Both the position numbers and the translations under genes were made by a program. This document shows, one piece after another, positions 36,663-49,394 of a stretch of DNA of 64,000 bases; the first letter of the stretch is position 1, and every line of letters begins with the position of its first letter. The stretch lies in contig CM038918.1 in assembly GCA_021904315.1 (NCBI GenBank), positions 13,903,349 to 13,967,348 of the forward strand. Direction: 5' to 3'. Origin of the DNA: Sphagnum magellanicum. Its lineage: Eukaryota > Streptophyta > Sphagnopsida > Sphagnales > Sphagnaceae. The notes beneath the pieces were generated by a model. That model was given only the letters and a program-made list of their open reading frames with translations. It did not search any database and was not told where the DNA came from.

Positions 36663-39219
36663 TTCCATGCACCATTTTTGTTCCAATCTACATTAATTAT
36701 CATTTTTATTGATTTGTGCATGTTGATTTCATAAACCCTTGCTTGTGAATTTGTCCTTCTCCCATCCCAAAGTTTTCAAAACTTTTTTTGTGAACGTTTG
36801 ATAACATGCCCTAAATTTGCATTCCATTGTAATATCAAGAATCAACTAGTCTTTTACCTTCAATACTATTTGATAAACCTAGGAATGCATCAAGACCGCA
36901 ATGAAAACATGTTTGCATGATGTCATTCTTCCATATCTAACCCTTTATTTTCTCCTACCTCCCTCCCTCATCTTTTCAAGCATGCCTACCATCCAAGCCC
37001 ATTTCTCTTTTACTTTTTTCCTTTGTTGAATGAACTCCACTCCCACAATTGTCTTCTTGAACCTTGGAGAGATAAAGAAGAAAAAGGAAATGTGATATTG
37101 CATGTGTTATTATGTGTTGTGCCATTTGTTTGTTTACACTTTTTTATATGATTTTACATGGAGCGTAAACCCATATAAGTGTATGTGTCTATTTTGTGAT
37201 TTTACACTTACATTTACTTCTTTTTTACATGGGTCAATGAAATAAAATTAGACAATTTTAACTTACACTTATTTGATGTGTATATCAAAAACCATACACA
37301 TGCACAACACAACACTAGGAAAACCCAACAAGCATACCAAATAAACATAACATAATTAACAACAAAGCAAAACCATCAATACCACATGGGGTTATGGTGT
37401 TTTAGCCAATGTTTTTGTAATTTGCACCACGTCTTTCACCAATTGTAGGGGACAATGTCTATAATGAGCATGAAAATATTTGAATTGATCAGTATAACCA
37501 AAACATATTTATTCAACAAAGAGACAACATTGCCTTTTATCAATTGATATTTCCTTACATGTTATTTTGAAATCTCAAAAAGGTTTATGCTTTTGATAGT
37601 CATGTTATGAATGGCTTAGAATATGTTATTTGACTAGGACTTGAAGGTCACCTAGTTGTTTTCTTTAGAACACAAGTCAATGTTTAAAAAAAGTTAACAA
37701 AACATGCAAATATGGCTTGACATGTGCCATGTTTTCTTATCCAAACAAAGTTCACAAGCAACAACATGTGGGCCTATATGTGCAAAAAAACTTATAAGGA
37801 GTTTCACATAAATTTCACAAAACTTCGTTTTTTCATAATATGCTAGACCACACAATTTTCTAAAGTGGAATCCCAACATTAAATCTTTGTAGTTTTGGGG
37901 TTCAATGTTATTTCTATTATTCAAAACATGTTTCTTACTTAAATTATACCATGTTATTGGTAATCTTCCTTTTAACAATTTTTTCATGAGATGATCCTTG
38001 ATTCCCACTTGACAAACTTCATTTTCAATCCATGGAAATACTTGTTTTTACTTTGAAAAAATTCATTGATGCGCATATCTCCATATAGGTCCACCAAAAG
38101 TTGTTGAAACTTGGTATGACTTTGATGTGGTATGAAGCTTTCAAATTTTTTGCATATGTTTTGATATGGTAATTGAACATATTCCTCAAACGTCTTCCAT
38201 GAATTTCATATTGCCAAGTCTTATGATGATGTCATCAAGATTGTTCCACATCTCAACAAGTTGGGAAAGTAAAATAGGTAACATAAGGTGAACCTTATGA
38301 AATGATGGGCTAACACACACACATAGGCTAGGCGGAAAAATTATAATTTCCCTTGCATAGACAACAATATGGAAATACAAGAAGTTGATCATCCTTAGAT
38401 GCCATGAATCTCTTCGCATACATAAATTAATGAACTTATAGTTACATGTGACCCACTTTGCTTTATTGTTGCCAACATCTTAACATGTTTTAATTTATGT
38501 TAGTACCTATTATGATCAAGTTTTTCAACATGGTTCAACATGTTGAACTTTTCATGGTCATAACACAAAAACCATGTTGTCCAACATTTCATAGGGTCAC
38601 CTAAAATCCACATTAGAGTTTGAACATCCTCAAACCCTCTAGTTTATGATGTAAGAAGTTGACATTTGCAAAACTTTACACATGGGATAAATCTTTGTTT
38701 ATTTCAAGTTTGCATGGGGTTACATGGATTGTAGTAATTAAATTATGGGCTTGCCATAAGCATAATTCCCACAACTGGCCATGTCCATTATGGTGGTATA
38801 AACATTTAATAAATTTTCTTGCTCTAAAATATTATTTGAAATTTCATGGAATTCAACATAGGCAACATTCAACTCCAAGAAGTTGAACCACAACCACTTT
38901 GCATGAGGGTCGTGAACCTTTGAACTACTAATGATTAGCCTATTGTCTTTATATTTGCCAAAGTTGAAGTCCATAATTGTTCATTTGCCTCTTGATGACA
39001 TCATTTGACTATAATGCAGTTGAATTATATCCAACAAAGTGTGGGCCAATATAATAATTGAATTGCGTACAATATATTCAACAATATGTAATCTTTTTTA
39101 TATTCAATTAATGATATGTTGTGTTAAATTTTATCGCAAAATGAACAATATTAATAGTTGAACATCAATGAGGACCTTGCAATTTATTTATTGTAATAGT
39201 TTTTTCCCAAATGTCATGT
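36663..39219. other. AT-rich intergenic DNA downstream of PFK
   Basis: Minus-strand frames at 37694-38008 and 38186-38419 show no motif I can assign; they may be transposon debris. No splice-consistent gene was found. Confidence 0.4.
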
Positions 39220-42200
39220 TCAAATTGGGTTATTAAAATTTGGTTGGCCCGTTGATGTCACACATCGATGATACATAATGCTATTAGGATCCACCATTCG
39301 AGGTTTCCTAATCACCATTGGAATTGGTAGAAAGCAATAATGTGTGTTAATTAATCCAATTGTGAAATTGGTATATCCAGCAAACGCCCCGTGGACCTAA
39401 CATTACACCACAATATTTACATGAAATATATCACAATAATTCAAAAAATATAACAACCCAATTTGAAAATTCTAAAAAAAATAAAAATAAACCAATAATT
39501 TAATATCACTATACTTCCTATGGATACAAATAGGGCCATCAATCAATTAAAACATATTGCAAAGTGAAAAAAATCAAATGGTACACACCGCATTTTGCCC
39601 CAAGATGCTACAAAAAATGTGGTCTGAAGAATTGCAAGCCCTTGCACGAATCATGTAGGTTGGATCAATGTATTTGGCATCAATTGGAATTTTTGCTTTA
39701 CCAAAATATTCCTTCACCTATAAAGCCACATTACAAACCCATGGGTGTCATGTTCATAATGTTTTGTGATAGTGCAAAAAACAAACTTAAATAATTTTTT
39801 AGTGCAATTGACAATTCTTTTCATTGAAACCCTTGTAAGTACGAGTTGATTAATTCATAAAAGTTTGCATATGGTACCCAATTCTACTAAAGTAAGTTGA
39901 ACAACACACTAACCTTGTTAGTGAACCACTTGCCGACATCACCAAGAATAGGGTTTCCAGAAGCATCCATGCCCCCACTATTGTCCAATTGTTCCTACAT
40001 CATGTTAAAGCTTGAAACCCTTGTTTTCAAGCTGATTTTTTGTTCCATGCAAATGGCACCTTATTTTTCTAGGTTTTGTATTATTCACAAACGGTTTTTG
40101 TTTTCACATATGTGCAATTTATGGTTTGATTTCGATCATTTCTTTGTTCACATTATTTGACATTGTTAACTTTTTAATGCCTTTTGGTTTAGCTACAAAA
40201 TAAAGAACATGATTACCCTTCTATCTTGGTAGCTTTGACATTAATTATATTATTTTCAAAATTGTTGAATTTCTCACCCAAAAAAATCAATCAACAAAAA
40301 TTTGTGAAGGCAAATATTTAATCTTCAACAATATTCCATTTGTCAAAATGAAAATCTCAAATTTAATTAATTAATTGACAACCATTTGTTGAAGCTACCA
40401 AGGTACTACCATATTTGAAAGGATATGCAAGAAAATTATTGATCAAAATTGTATTGTTTGATGTAGGTATGTCAAAGAATATATGTTTTACAATGAACTA
40501 GTCATATATGGCCTTTCAAATGTGAAAGTGTGTAATTATTGTACTTGGATGGATTGAAATTGGTATGGTTCCACTTTTATAATGTTGAATTGGAATTGGC
40601 AAATGAAGACATATAATTCACAATTAATTTACCACTATCCACATCATAAGGAAAATGCACTATGGACAAAAACAAGATAAAAACTTACTTGTCCAGCTCC
40701 TTCAGCAATGACAACAACACAAATCCCATTCTTTTGTATTCTTTTTTTCATATAATCCAAAATTCCATATTTTCCATCCATAACAAATGGCACCTACAAT
40801 ACATGTTGCATTGGTAACATAAGGTTTGGCCCATGATACATCCTACAATTTAGTGGTTACTCTTCAAGAAGGTTACAAACATAAATTAAACTCTTTCATG
40901 GCCTTTGCCACAATAATATTATACAAAAATTCATCAACATCTAGCCCATGAATTATCGTGTTAATAAAAATCCACTAAAGGTATTTGATACAATGATGAA
41001 CCTATTGTAAACACCATGCATTAATTTGATCCCTTTGTCATAAGGAAGTACTTTCTTATTTTTGGCATAAATGAAGAACGAAGGAAGTACTTTTGTCCAT
41101 AGAGAACAAAAACTTTGCATTGAAATATGTCTAAATGTTATTCCCCTAGTCCATGGTTATCATCTTAGGCTTTCACCCACATTTTTTTATAATTATGTCA
41201 CAATTTTCACACCATAGTTCATTTGGCATATGAAAATCATTGGCATTATGTATTTGTAGATAATAGATTGCAATAAGCTAGCATGAGGTGCAACACAAGG
41301 GCCATAGCCTTTATAGTCAATATTGCACCCAAGTTTAAGTGTATTATCAACTTTGTATTGAAAAGTAACCTTGCATGGGTAATTTCCATCCTACCATGTT
41401 TAATGTTGGCTTACATGTCAATTTTTTAATCACTTATTAAAGTGTACTTAAACATGAACATACAAGTTTAAAGTTTATGGTCAAAAGTGAAACATGCTAA
41501 GGAAAAATCATATGTCAAAACCACATATAGGGTTTTTTAAGAGGATGATAATAAATTCATGCTTAACAATTTGTGTTCCACCTTGATATCACTAATGGAA
41601 GATGTGAAATGTGATATTATGGTCATATGTAGAAAGGTCGTATGTAAAAACTTCATTTTTGTAAATTTAGGATGGATGAAATTAGCAAGGAAGGTTCCAT
41701 CCAATGAATGATGCCAAATTAAGATGTTTAAGGAATTGAAGTAGTTTGATGAATGTTCAATTCCCTTAAGAATAATGTTGTTTTTCAAATGTATAATTTG
41801 CATTGACCCATTTAATCATTTGCATATTCTTATTAAACAAATTGATATAAAAAAAAATCATTGGTTTTCTAGGCAAAGAATAGTAGGCAAGGAGAATGTA
41901 TGTATTTTTCAAAATTAATTGTTATTTTGCTCCTTTAGGTTAGGCAAGGAAATTTGTAAATTGTTAAAAACATTGCCACACTCGTGAACCTTGATGGCCT
42001 TTGTTGTGCATTTGTTGTTATTTGATTTTTAAAATTTGAACAATAATATATATTATTAAATTATGATTTCATTATGTTATATCATTAGGCACCCAAAACA
42101 TATTTATCTAAACATATGTAGAATTGTGTTATTTTTACAACTTGTTAAAACATCCTTTTAACCATTCCCAAGTGCACCATGTGTATGAAATTCTTGAATT

Positions 42201-45200
42201 GAAATATATGGGTGTATTTATTGTTTCATTTTGAGCAATGTGGACAATAACATAGTTATTGCAAAGTTATAGGTTTAAAGTACATTGAATAGGAGATTAT
42301 TATGAAATATTTAATTTTTAAATATACATTTCCATGTCACATTTCATATATTCATATAAATATAATTTCAATCTCAAAAGTATTTCACATATCTTCTATT
42401 TTGATTTTCATGCATTTTCATTGTTTTTATTGTTTGCAAATATGCTTTTTGGACATATTATAATGTGTTTGGACTAATGTAGTAAATGTTCAATTGGAAT
42501 CTTCCACTATATGTACAAGCCAAATTGTGGATTACATGGTTGGCCCCAAAGGTTCAAAACTTATGAATTAAACTATGTGCAATGCCATACCTCAGGGATT
42601 AACACAATGTCTACTTGGCCACTTGCAATTGTAGCGTACATCGTTATGTACCCACTTTGTCGACCCATTAACTTCACTATGCCAACCCCATTGAATGCGC
42701 TACTTGCCTACAAAAATATTTTGATTTGAAAAAATTAAAATTGGTACACAAAAGTTTATGTTAGTTGAATTTGTTCAAAAAAGGAGATTTATCATATGTG
42801 AATTAATGAATGAAACACATAATCTCCTTGCACTTCAACATGAAGCTTCTCTTATTATGGCAAATTTCAAAAATGTCATGCCATAAGGCAACTTTATTTA
42901 TTTTTATTGGTTTTTATGGAATATATAATATCATGGTTAACTATTACCATAAGCAACAAAAGATACATTGTGAATGGTTGAAAACTATTTCAAATGCCAA
43001 CAAATTAAAATTTCACACATTGTTAATTTATGATTTACAATTTTATCGTTCTACATTTAAACTTTGCAATTTTAAAAGTTAAATTTGGTATTGTGAATGT
43101 TCATCATTTAGAATCCATGTTTTAAGATCAATCATGAAACATTTAATTTCAAAATTCAAGTTTGCCTTGCATTTATCAACATAAACAAGATTTTTAAAAT
43201 TTTGGACAATTTCTCAAGCAAGTTAAATTTCACAATGTGAAACTTGAGATGGGACATCATGAAGCTAACACATTCTATTAACAAATGCCATAACTCACAT
43301 TTCATCCTTCTTATTTGTAACCCTAAATGTAAAAGATTATTTTCAATTAAGTTCAATGCTTAAATGGTTTAAGGCATCATTTGATTCAAGTGTCCAAGTT
43401 TATCACTCACCTCCACGTATGCAGCATTTATGGCACGTTGTGCTTCCTCAACAGCTGTGTCAAATCCAAATGTTTTGTCTAAAAGCTCAATATCATTATC
43501 AATAGTCTTTGGGATCCCAACCACCACCAACTTCAACTTTCGCTTTGCACACTATTCCAACCAACCCATTTCATAATTTAGAGGTGAATTTTTTTTTACA
43601 TAAATCATTTGTCAAAAAATGGATAATTAAAGGATTGAATCAAAATAAAATAAAATTCAACTTATACTATTTTTTTCCAAAAGCAACTAGTTTTGATTAC
43701 TCACGTGATGATATATGGCAAGAGCCCCTGCATGTGACCCATTGCCGCCAATCACAAAAAACATATTGACATTCCATTCCTGTAAATAATATATATTTTA
43801 AATTTAAATAAATTTCTGGTATTTGAAAAAATGCAATAAATTGTAATTAGGAAATTGCACATGTTTTAGACACATAAAACAGAAATAAGCAAAAGGAAAG
43901 AAAAAATATGTGACTAGACCTCAAGTTTATTGACGACATCTTCCAAAGGTGGACAACCTCGAGAAACACCAAGAAAGCTACCTCCAGACATGTTGATTGT
44001 TTGCACAAGTTTTTGAGTCAACTATATATTCCAACCTCACACACCCCCCCCCCCCCCTACACCCAATCAAAGAAGAAATTTGCAAGATTTGAAGATAAAT
44101 GTAATTTTATCATAATACACCAAACATTTTTCTTAATCGTAAAACATTTTGGAAAGCTTACCATAATAGGTGGATGATTGTTATCAACAAACCCTCTAAA
44201 ACCATATTGGATACCCAATATAGATTTCACCCCATATACCTCCAATGATATTACAATCTGCATCATTATTTTGCCACAAATGGATAAGTGCATAGGTACA
44301 AAAATACCCAAAAAAAAAAAATTTCAATAGTCACAACCTTTTTCACTAATGGCTTATAACTTGTTTATCTTCCATAGAATTCAAAAACAACTTACTTGTC
44401 GAATCACATCATTCAAACCTGGGCATAATCCACCACATGTTACAATAGCTGCTTTGACCTATCCCCACATATGTGATTAAAATGGTAAGTTAAATGTGAT
44501 TTTGTTTGTTTAAAATATGTAAAGTGATTCAAAACATGTTACTAGGAGCTAAAAATGGTTTTAGGAATCCTTGCAAATTTCAAACTATAAAAATGTTTTT
44601 TTAAAAAAAAACAATTGAAAGTTATGATAATCATTTCAAATTGTGTTAAATGATTAATATGAGTGTTGAGGAATTGAAGTTAATTTTTTTTTAAAACTTG
44701 ATCCTGGGTTTCAATTGTAATAAAGGATTTTTGAACTTGAATAATAGTTGCAATAGAAATAATCAAATGTGAAAGGATTAAAGTAAAACATTTATTTCAT
44801 GAAAAAAATTTGATGGTAAGAAAATTGAAATAGTATTAACTTAATACCCACATTAAAAAAGATCACAGTTAAATTTTTTTGGAATTTGAAATGTTTTAAA
44901 ATTCAGACTATGTTTTAAAATTTCAAATTTTCAATGGTCCATTATGTAACCATGTATGAATGTGGTGGAATGTACATGACATATAAAACAAAGGTATAAC
45001 TTATGATATAAGAAACTAAAACATAAAGTAATTAACATATTTTAGTATGATTTCAAATTTTGGTAATTAAAAAAAACAAAACACAAAGCTTGACAAAATA
45101 TATACATTTAAATTTTATTTTAAAATAAATGTTGACTAATACAAATATATGATATATTGAAACAACTATATTTATTTTAAAGAAAAGTTGAAAATATTTC

Positions 45201-48200
45201 ATTCAAAAAACTCTTTTATAATAAAAAATGAAAAGGATGAAAAAAAGGCTTGTAATCCTTTTATAAAGTAATTTGGTTGGCTCCTATTAACTTGTTTTGA
45301 TCCAAATGGTGTCCCAATCTGACAATATTAGAACAAACTAAAAGAAAACAAGAATCTTTACCGGTTTTAGTTCACCCTTTAAACCATTTATAATGATTAG
45401 TTTCACATCACATTATAACAGTTTCATTAAACACCCCTTGATATTAAAATCTATAACATGATGGTGAAAAACCTCATGATGTGCCTTAAAATGCCAAAGG
45501 ATTTTCTCGCTATCATTTGGTTAATGATAATGATTGGTTTAGATGAAAGATTTAAATGGTTTTTAATTGTTTGAAGTGAACCTCTTGATATTTATAGGTG
45601 GAAACATTGACATTAAACATTAGATTTATTTTTTGTAAAGGTGTAGTTTACAATTGTGGGTTGGAGATGTTCTTACAATGTTCTTAATTCACATCATATT
45701 GTACTATTAATTTTATACCGCTAATTTGCTGAAGAGGGGTATTGGAAACAACATCAAGGTAGTTGTGTTGGGTTTGTATTATGTTGGAAGTGGAATTCAA
45801 CTACTACTAGGTGGAGGTTGAGCTTGGCCCACAATGGTTGCACATTTCTCTCATTTAATTTAAACATGAATTTCAATTTTAAATGAAGATACATCATAAT
45901 CTATATGATGCCACTTGAAGGTTATTTCATTCTTGAAAGATGATATTGTATTAATTTGATGATTCAAAAAGTCGCACAATTTTAAAGAAATGTACCATGT
46001 GAGGGCTAAAATAAATCCAAGCTCGAGGACCTGCACGTCGAGCCCTACAACTCACACAAGCAACAAACCTATTGCCTTGTTAGTCCATGTCAACTCATAT
46101 ATGTGTTGAATTTTCTAGGATTTTCACACAAAAGGAAATTTTAATCTTGTGTTCTTGGGATGAATTGGAACCATGTATTACTAGTATTTGATTTTTTGAA
46201 CATGAAAAGTAAATAAAAGAAAAGACGATTCAATTTGTGGCAAAATGAATTGAATAATTTTGTGTTTGAACACAAAATTCAATTTTGACATATAAGGGCA
46301 AGTTCTATTCATTCATAAAAATTTAATTCGAACTTAGCAACATCCTAATGTTTATTATCTAACAAAATTTGTGATTTCCAAAATATCTAAAACTATTAGG
46401 TTGTTTGTTCACATAATGAATTTACAAAGTTGTATTCACACTTTTATTCACACTATATCATTGAGGTAGTGGGGAGTTATGAAAAATTAAAAATATATAA
46501 TTAGGTATGGTTTAATCCATTACATTTAGAATAATGGTTTAAAGTTTTCAGTGAACCTTGTTTATTCTTTTTAAAAAGTTCACTTACATATGGGAAAATT
46601 GGAAGTTTGGTAACAATATTTTCACAACTTGCAATATGCCATTTGTTTTATATTTCCAAATATTAGATTAACCATACATATTTCCATGTATTCAATTTGA
46701 TATGCATCCTTATATAAATATCAATGATGAATTTTTTTCACTTGAATGTCAAGTCTCCTTTATGATCTACATTGTGCCATTTGTCAACCGTGGATAGGTT
46801 CTAAGATAGTTTACATGGTCATGTGATGTACAATATGTCACTTGTTTTAACAATTGAAGAAGACATTCACAATTTAACCATGAAATAACACATTCAAAAC
46901 AATCCAACAACAAGATTTGCATTAAATATTTTTGGTAAAAGTGCACATTTACATATTTTCAACTTATGTAGTAGTTTTTTTTATCATGGGTTGAGTAATT
47001 TGAGACACGTGATAAAGCTTATGGATATGAATACCCTTTGTTTTAGGTAAGGCATGAACTTTTAAAAATATATAAATTAGTTGTGGATTGGAAAATTGCA
47101 CTAATACATTAAAAATAAAGACTATCAATGGGGATTTGATTGGGTAAATGAATGGTTAGGTGGCTCAAGAGTGACATTTGAGAAACACATTCTACACTAG
47201 CTAAAATTATCATAGCTAAAATTATCACAGTGCGACATTTAGCAAGCTATGTCATCCAATGTGCATTCCCCTATGCTTTTGGTCCAAAAGATTGATAAAT
47301 GAACTTATAAATATCACTAGAAATATGGGATTGGTAAAAAAAAACCATGTGAAAGCTTGGAATTTTGAATGTGAATTGAACTTTCAATGACTAAAATCAA
47401 ACAATTTCTCGGAAATTAAATTTGAAATCAATTTTTTTTCATTGGAAGAGTTTCAATGCATTTTATTTTACACACCTCATTTAACATGAAATTAATGTTT
47501 TAAAAAAATTTACACTACTATGTCAAACTTTTCATGTCCACATGTAAATTTGGTATACATGACAAAAAAATGTCATTATTTCAAAAGTTCACTATTACAA
47601 CTCCTCCACAATTTTAAAATATGATTATCACTAAATTCTCTTGCAGCATGGATAGTTAAGAAAGTGAAAATGTTAGTGTTGAATATGGCTTTATGTCTTA
47701 AGTTCATCTATAATCCAAATAAATTGTAATTGTGATTATCCAAAGAATCCACATAATTATGTTTTCATTCAATTACCCAACTTTCCAAATTTTTAAAGTT
47801 TCAATCATGTTATATTAAACATACATTTGTGACGTACCCAATCAAATGCATTATTTTTCCATCTCTAAAGTGTGTAGATTTTATAGTTTTATTTTCCAGT
47901 GAAACTTTACTTTTGTTGAAAAAATCAATTTCATTTTGTACTCTTGATTTTAAATGGGCCATAATAATGTACACACACCCTATATTTGTCAAATTGTATG
48001 ACATAATTTTACATGAATATGCATGAGACTTTACCATATAGGCTTGAATTTCCATTCTCCATTGTCATCATATTGAACTCCCACAGAAGTTTCACTTCCA
48101 AAATGCACAACCTACACATGAACCATCATGTGTATTATAATTAATTTATGCTTTGGATTTAACCTATTAAAAATCATGTCCAAAAGACAATTTACCCCTC

Positions 48201-49394
48201 CTTGTAGTCACAAAGATTATAGAATAACATTATGAAAAATTAGATAACTTATTAATTGATTCAATATTTAATCAAACATAAATGTACAAATCTTGATTAA
48301 GTATGCAAAGTTTGGCATTTAGGTATAAAATAATAATAAAAAGGGAGATGGTAATGAAGTTGCATTATAAGTAGCTCAAGAATGGTTCATAAAATTTGCC
48401 TTTTAAACAAATATTTGAAATTATTTATGGGTAAACAAAGGTGGATTTGTTAAACAATAAACACAATTTAAAAACAAGCACCTTGGGCTTTTAATCACAT
48501 TGATATGATTTATTGCTATTCATTTTACATATCTAGTCCTTGGGGATTACATGTCTGCTCCATGCATGCTCTTGTATTGATATTGCATTTATCACTTAAG
48601 CAACTTTATTGGCTCAAATTTAAACGATTTTGCCACAAACTTGGGTGTAATTGTAATTCCAAATAACCAATTTCAATTCATCTGGTCATATAATGAGAAA
48701 AAATGCAAGGCAAATTCTTTTCACAAATATGATAATTAATTTAGGGTTCATCAAAATTCAAGGTTGAGAAATAAACTTAAACTTAATATGTGATTTGGTG
48801 TTTTGGTAGGGAGTAATAGCAAATTACCTTTATAAGCACACAATCATTATCATGAACATACATCTGATGCATGTTGCTAGCATGGCCATTCACATCACCA
48901 CTTGTAGGTTTGATATTCCTTCCATTTCAACCATGCCATTATGGTTTTTCATTGATATAGACTTGAAGTTTTAAATACTTTGAAAAAATATCTATGCATT
49001 TATTAAGTAGCTTTAAGCTCAATAATTGCCCACCAGTCAAGGTACAACAAATTTTAATGTACAAAATGACCAAAAGGATGTTAAAAAATATTTGAATTAA
49101 CATGAATTAATATCATAATGTATTGTGTTATGTATGCAATGTGCATACCATCAATGTGAAGCAAGTTTGATTTGAGATTCCTTGTCATGTATAGTAAAGG
49201 AAAAAAAGAGAAGAAATAGACCGGCTTTTGGTTTTATAAGGCGATTCAATTGGCTCCACCTCAACTTGATCACATAGGTGTGGTAGGTCAAATTGATCAT
49301 GAAATTGAGGATAATAAGGGAAGTGTCGAGGTGGCCCACATCCAAAAAATTTGGACCCATGATAATATTTTTTCAAAAAAGGAAAACATTCCAT
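39220..49394 (-). CDS. PFK: ATP-dependent 6-phosphofructokinase, plant PFK4/5-like (14 exons)
   Basis: Phosphorylates fructose 6-phosphate to fructose 1,6-bisphosphate with ATP in glycolysis. Exons in gene order: 49222-49394, 48828-48918, 48035-48111, 45996-46044, 44396-44458, 44162-44257, 43920-44021, 43705-43779, 43411-43551, 42591-42707, 40689-40793, 39914-39994, 39589-39717, 39220-39396 (TGA at 39220). All are GT-AG and in phase, about 491 residues, normal for the family. Visible motifs: [16 protein letters not shown] (138-147), GGNGSHAGA (228-236), catalytic PKTIDND (256-262), [22 protein letters not shown] (301-305), [29 protein letters not shown] and [12 protein letters not shown] instead of GGDG matches the plastid PFK4/5 group as I remember it. 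The first exon (MECFPF, with FDLPHL) and its GTCTAT donor are the least certain part; no clear transit peptide is seen. No break was found, so I expect a functional gene. Confidence 0.88.
44044..44057 (-). repeat. C14 run (G14 on the coding strand) in PFK intron 6
   Basis: An uninterrupted 14-base homopolymer lies about 21 bases upstream of the acceptor of PFK exon 7, where a pyrimidine tract would normally be. On the transcribed RNA it is a G-run. Confidence 0.9.
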
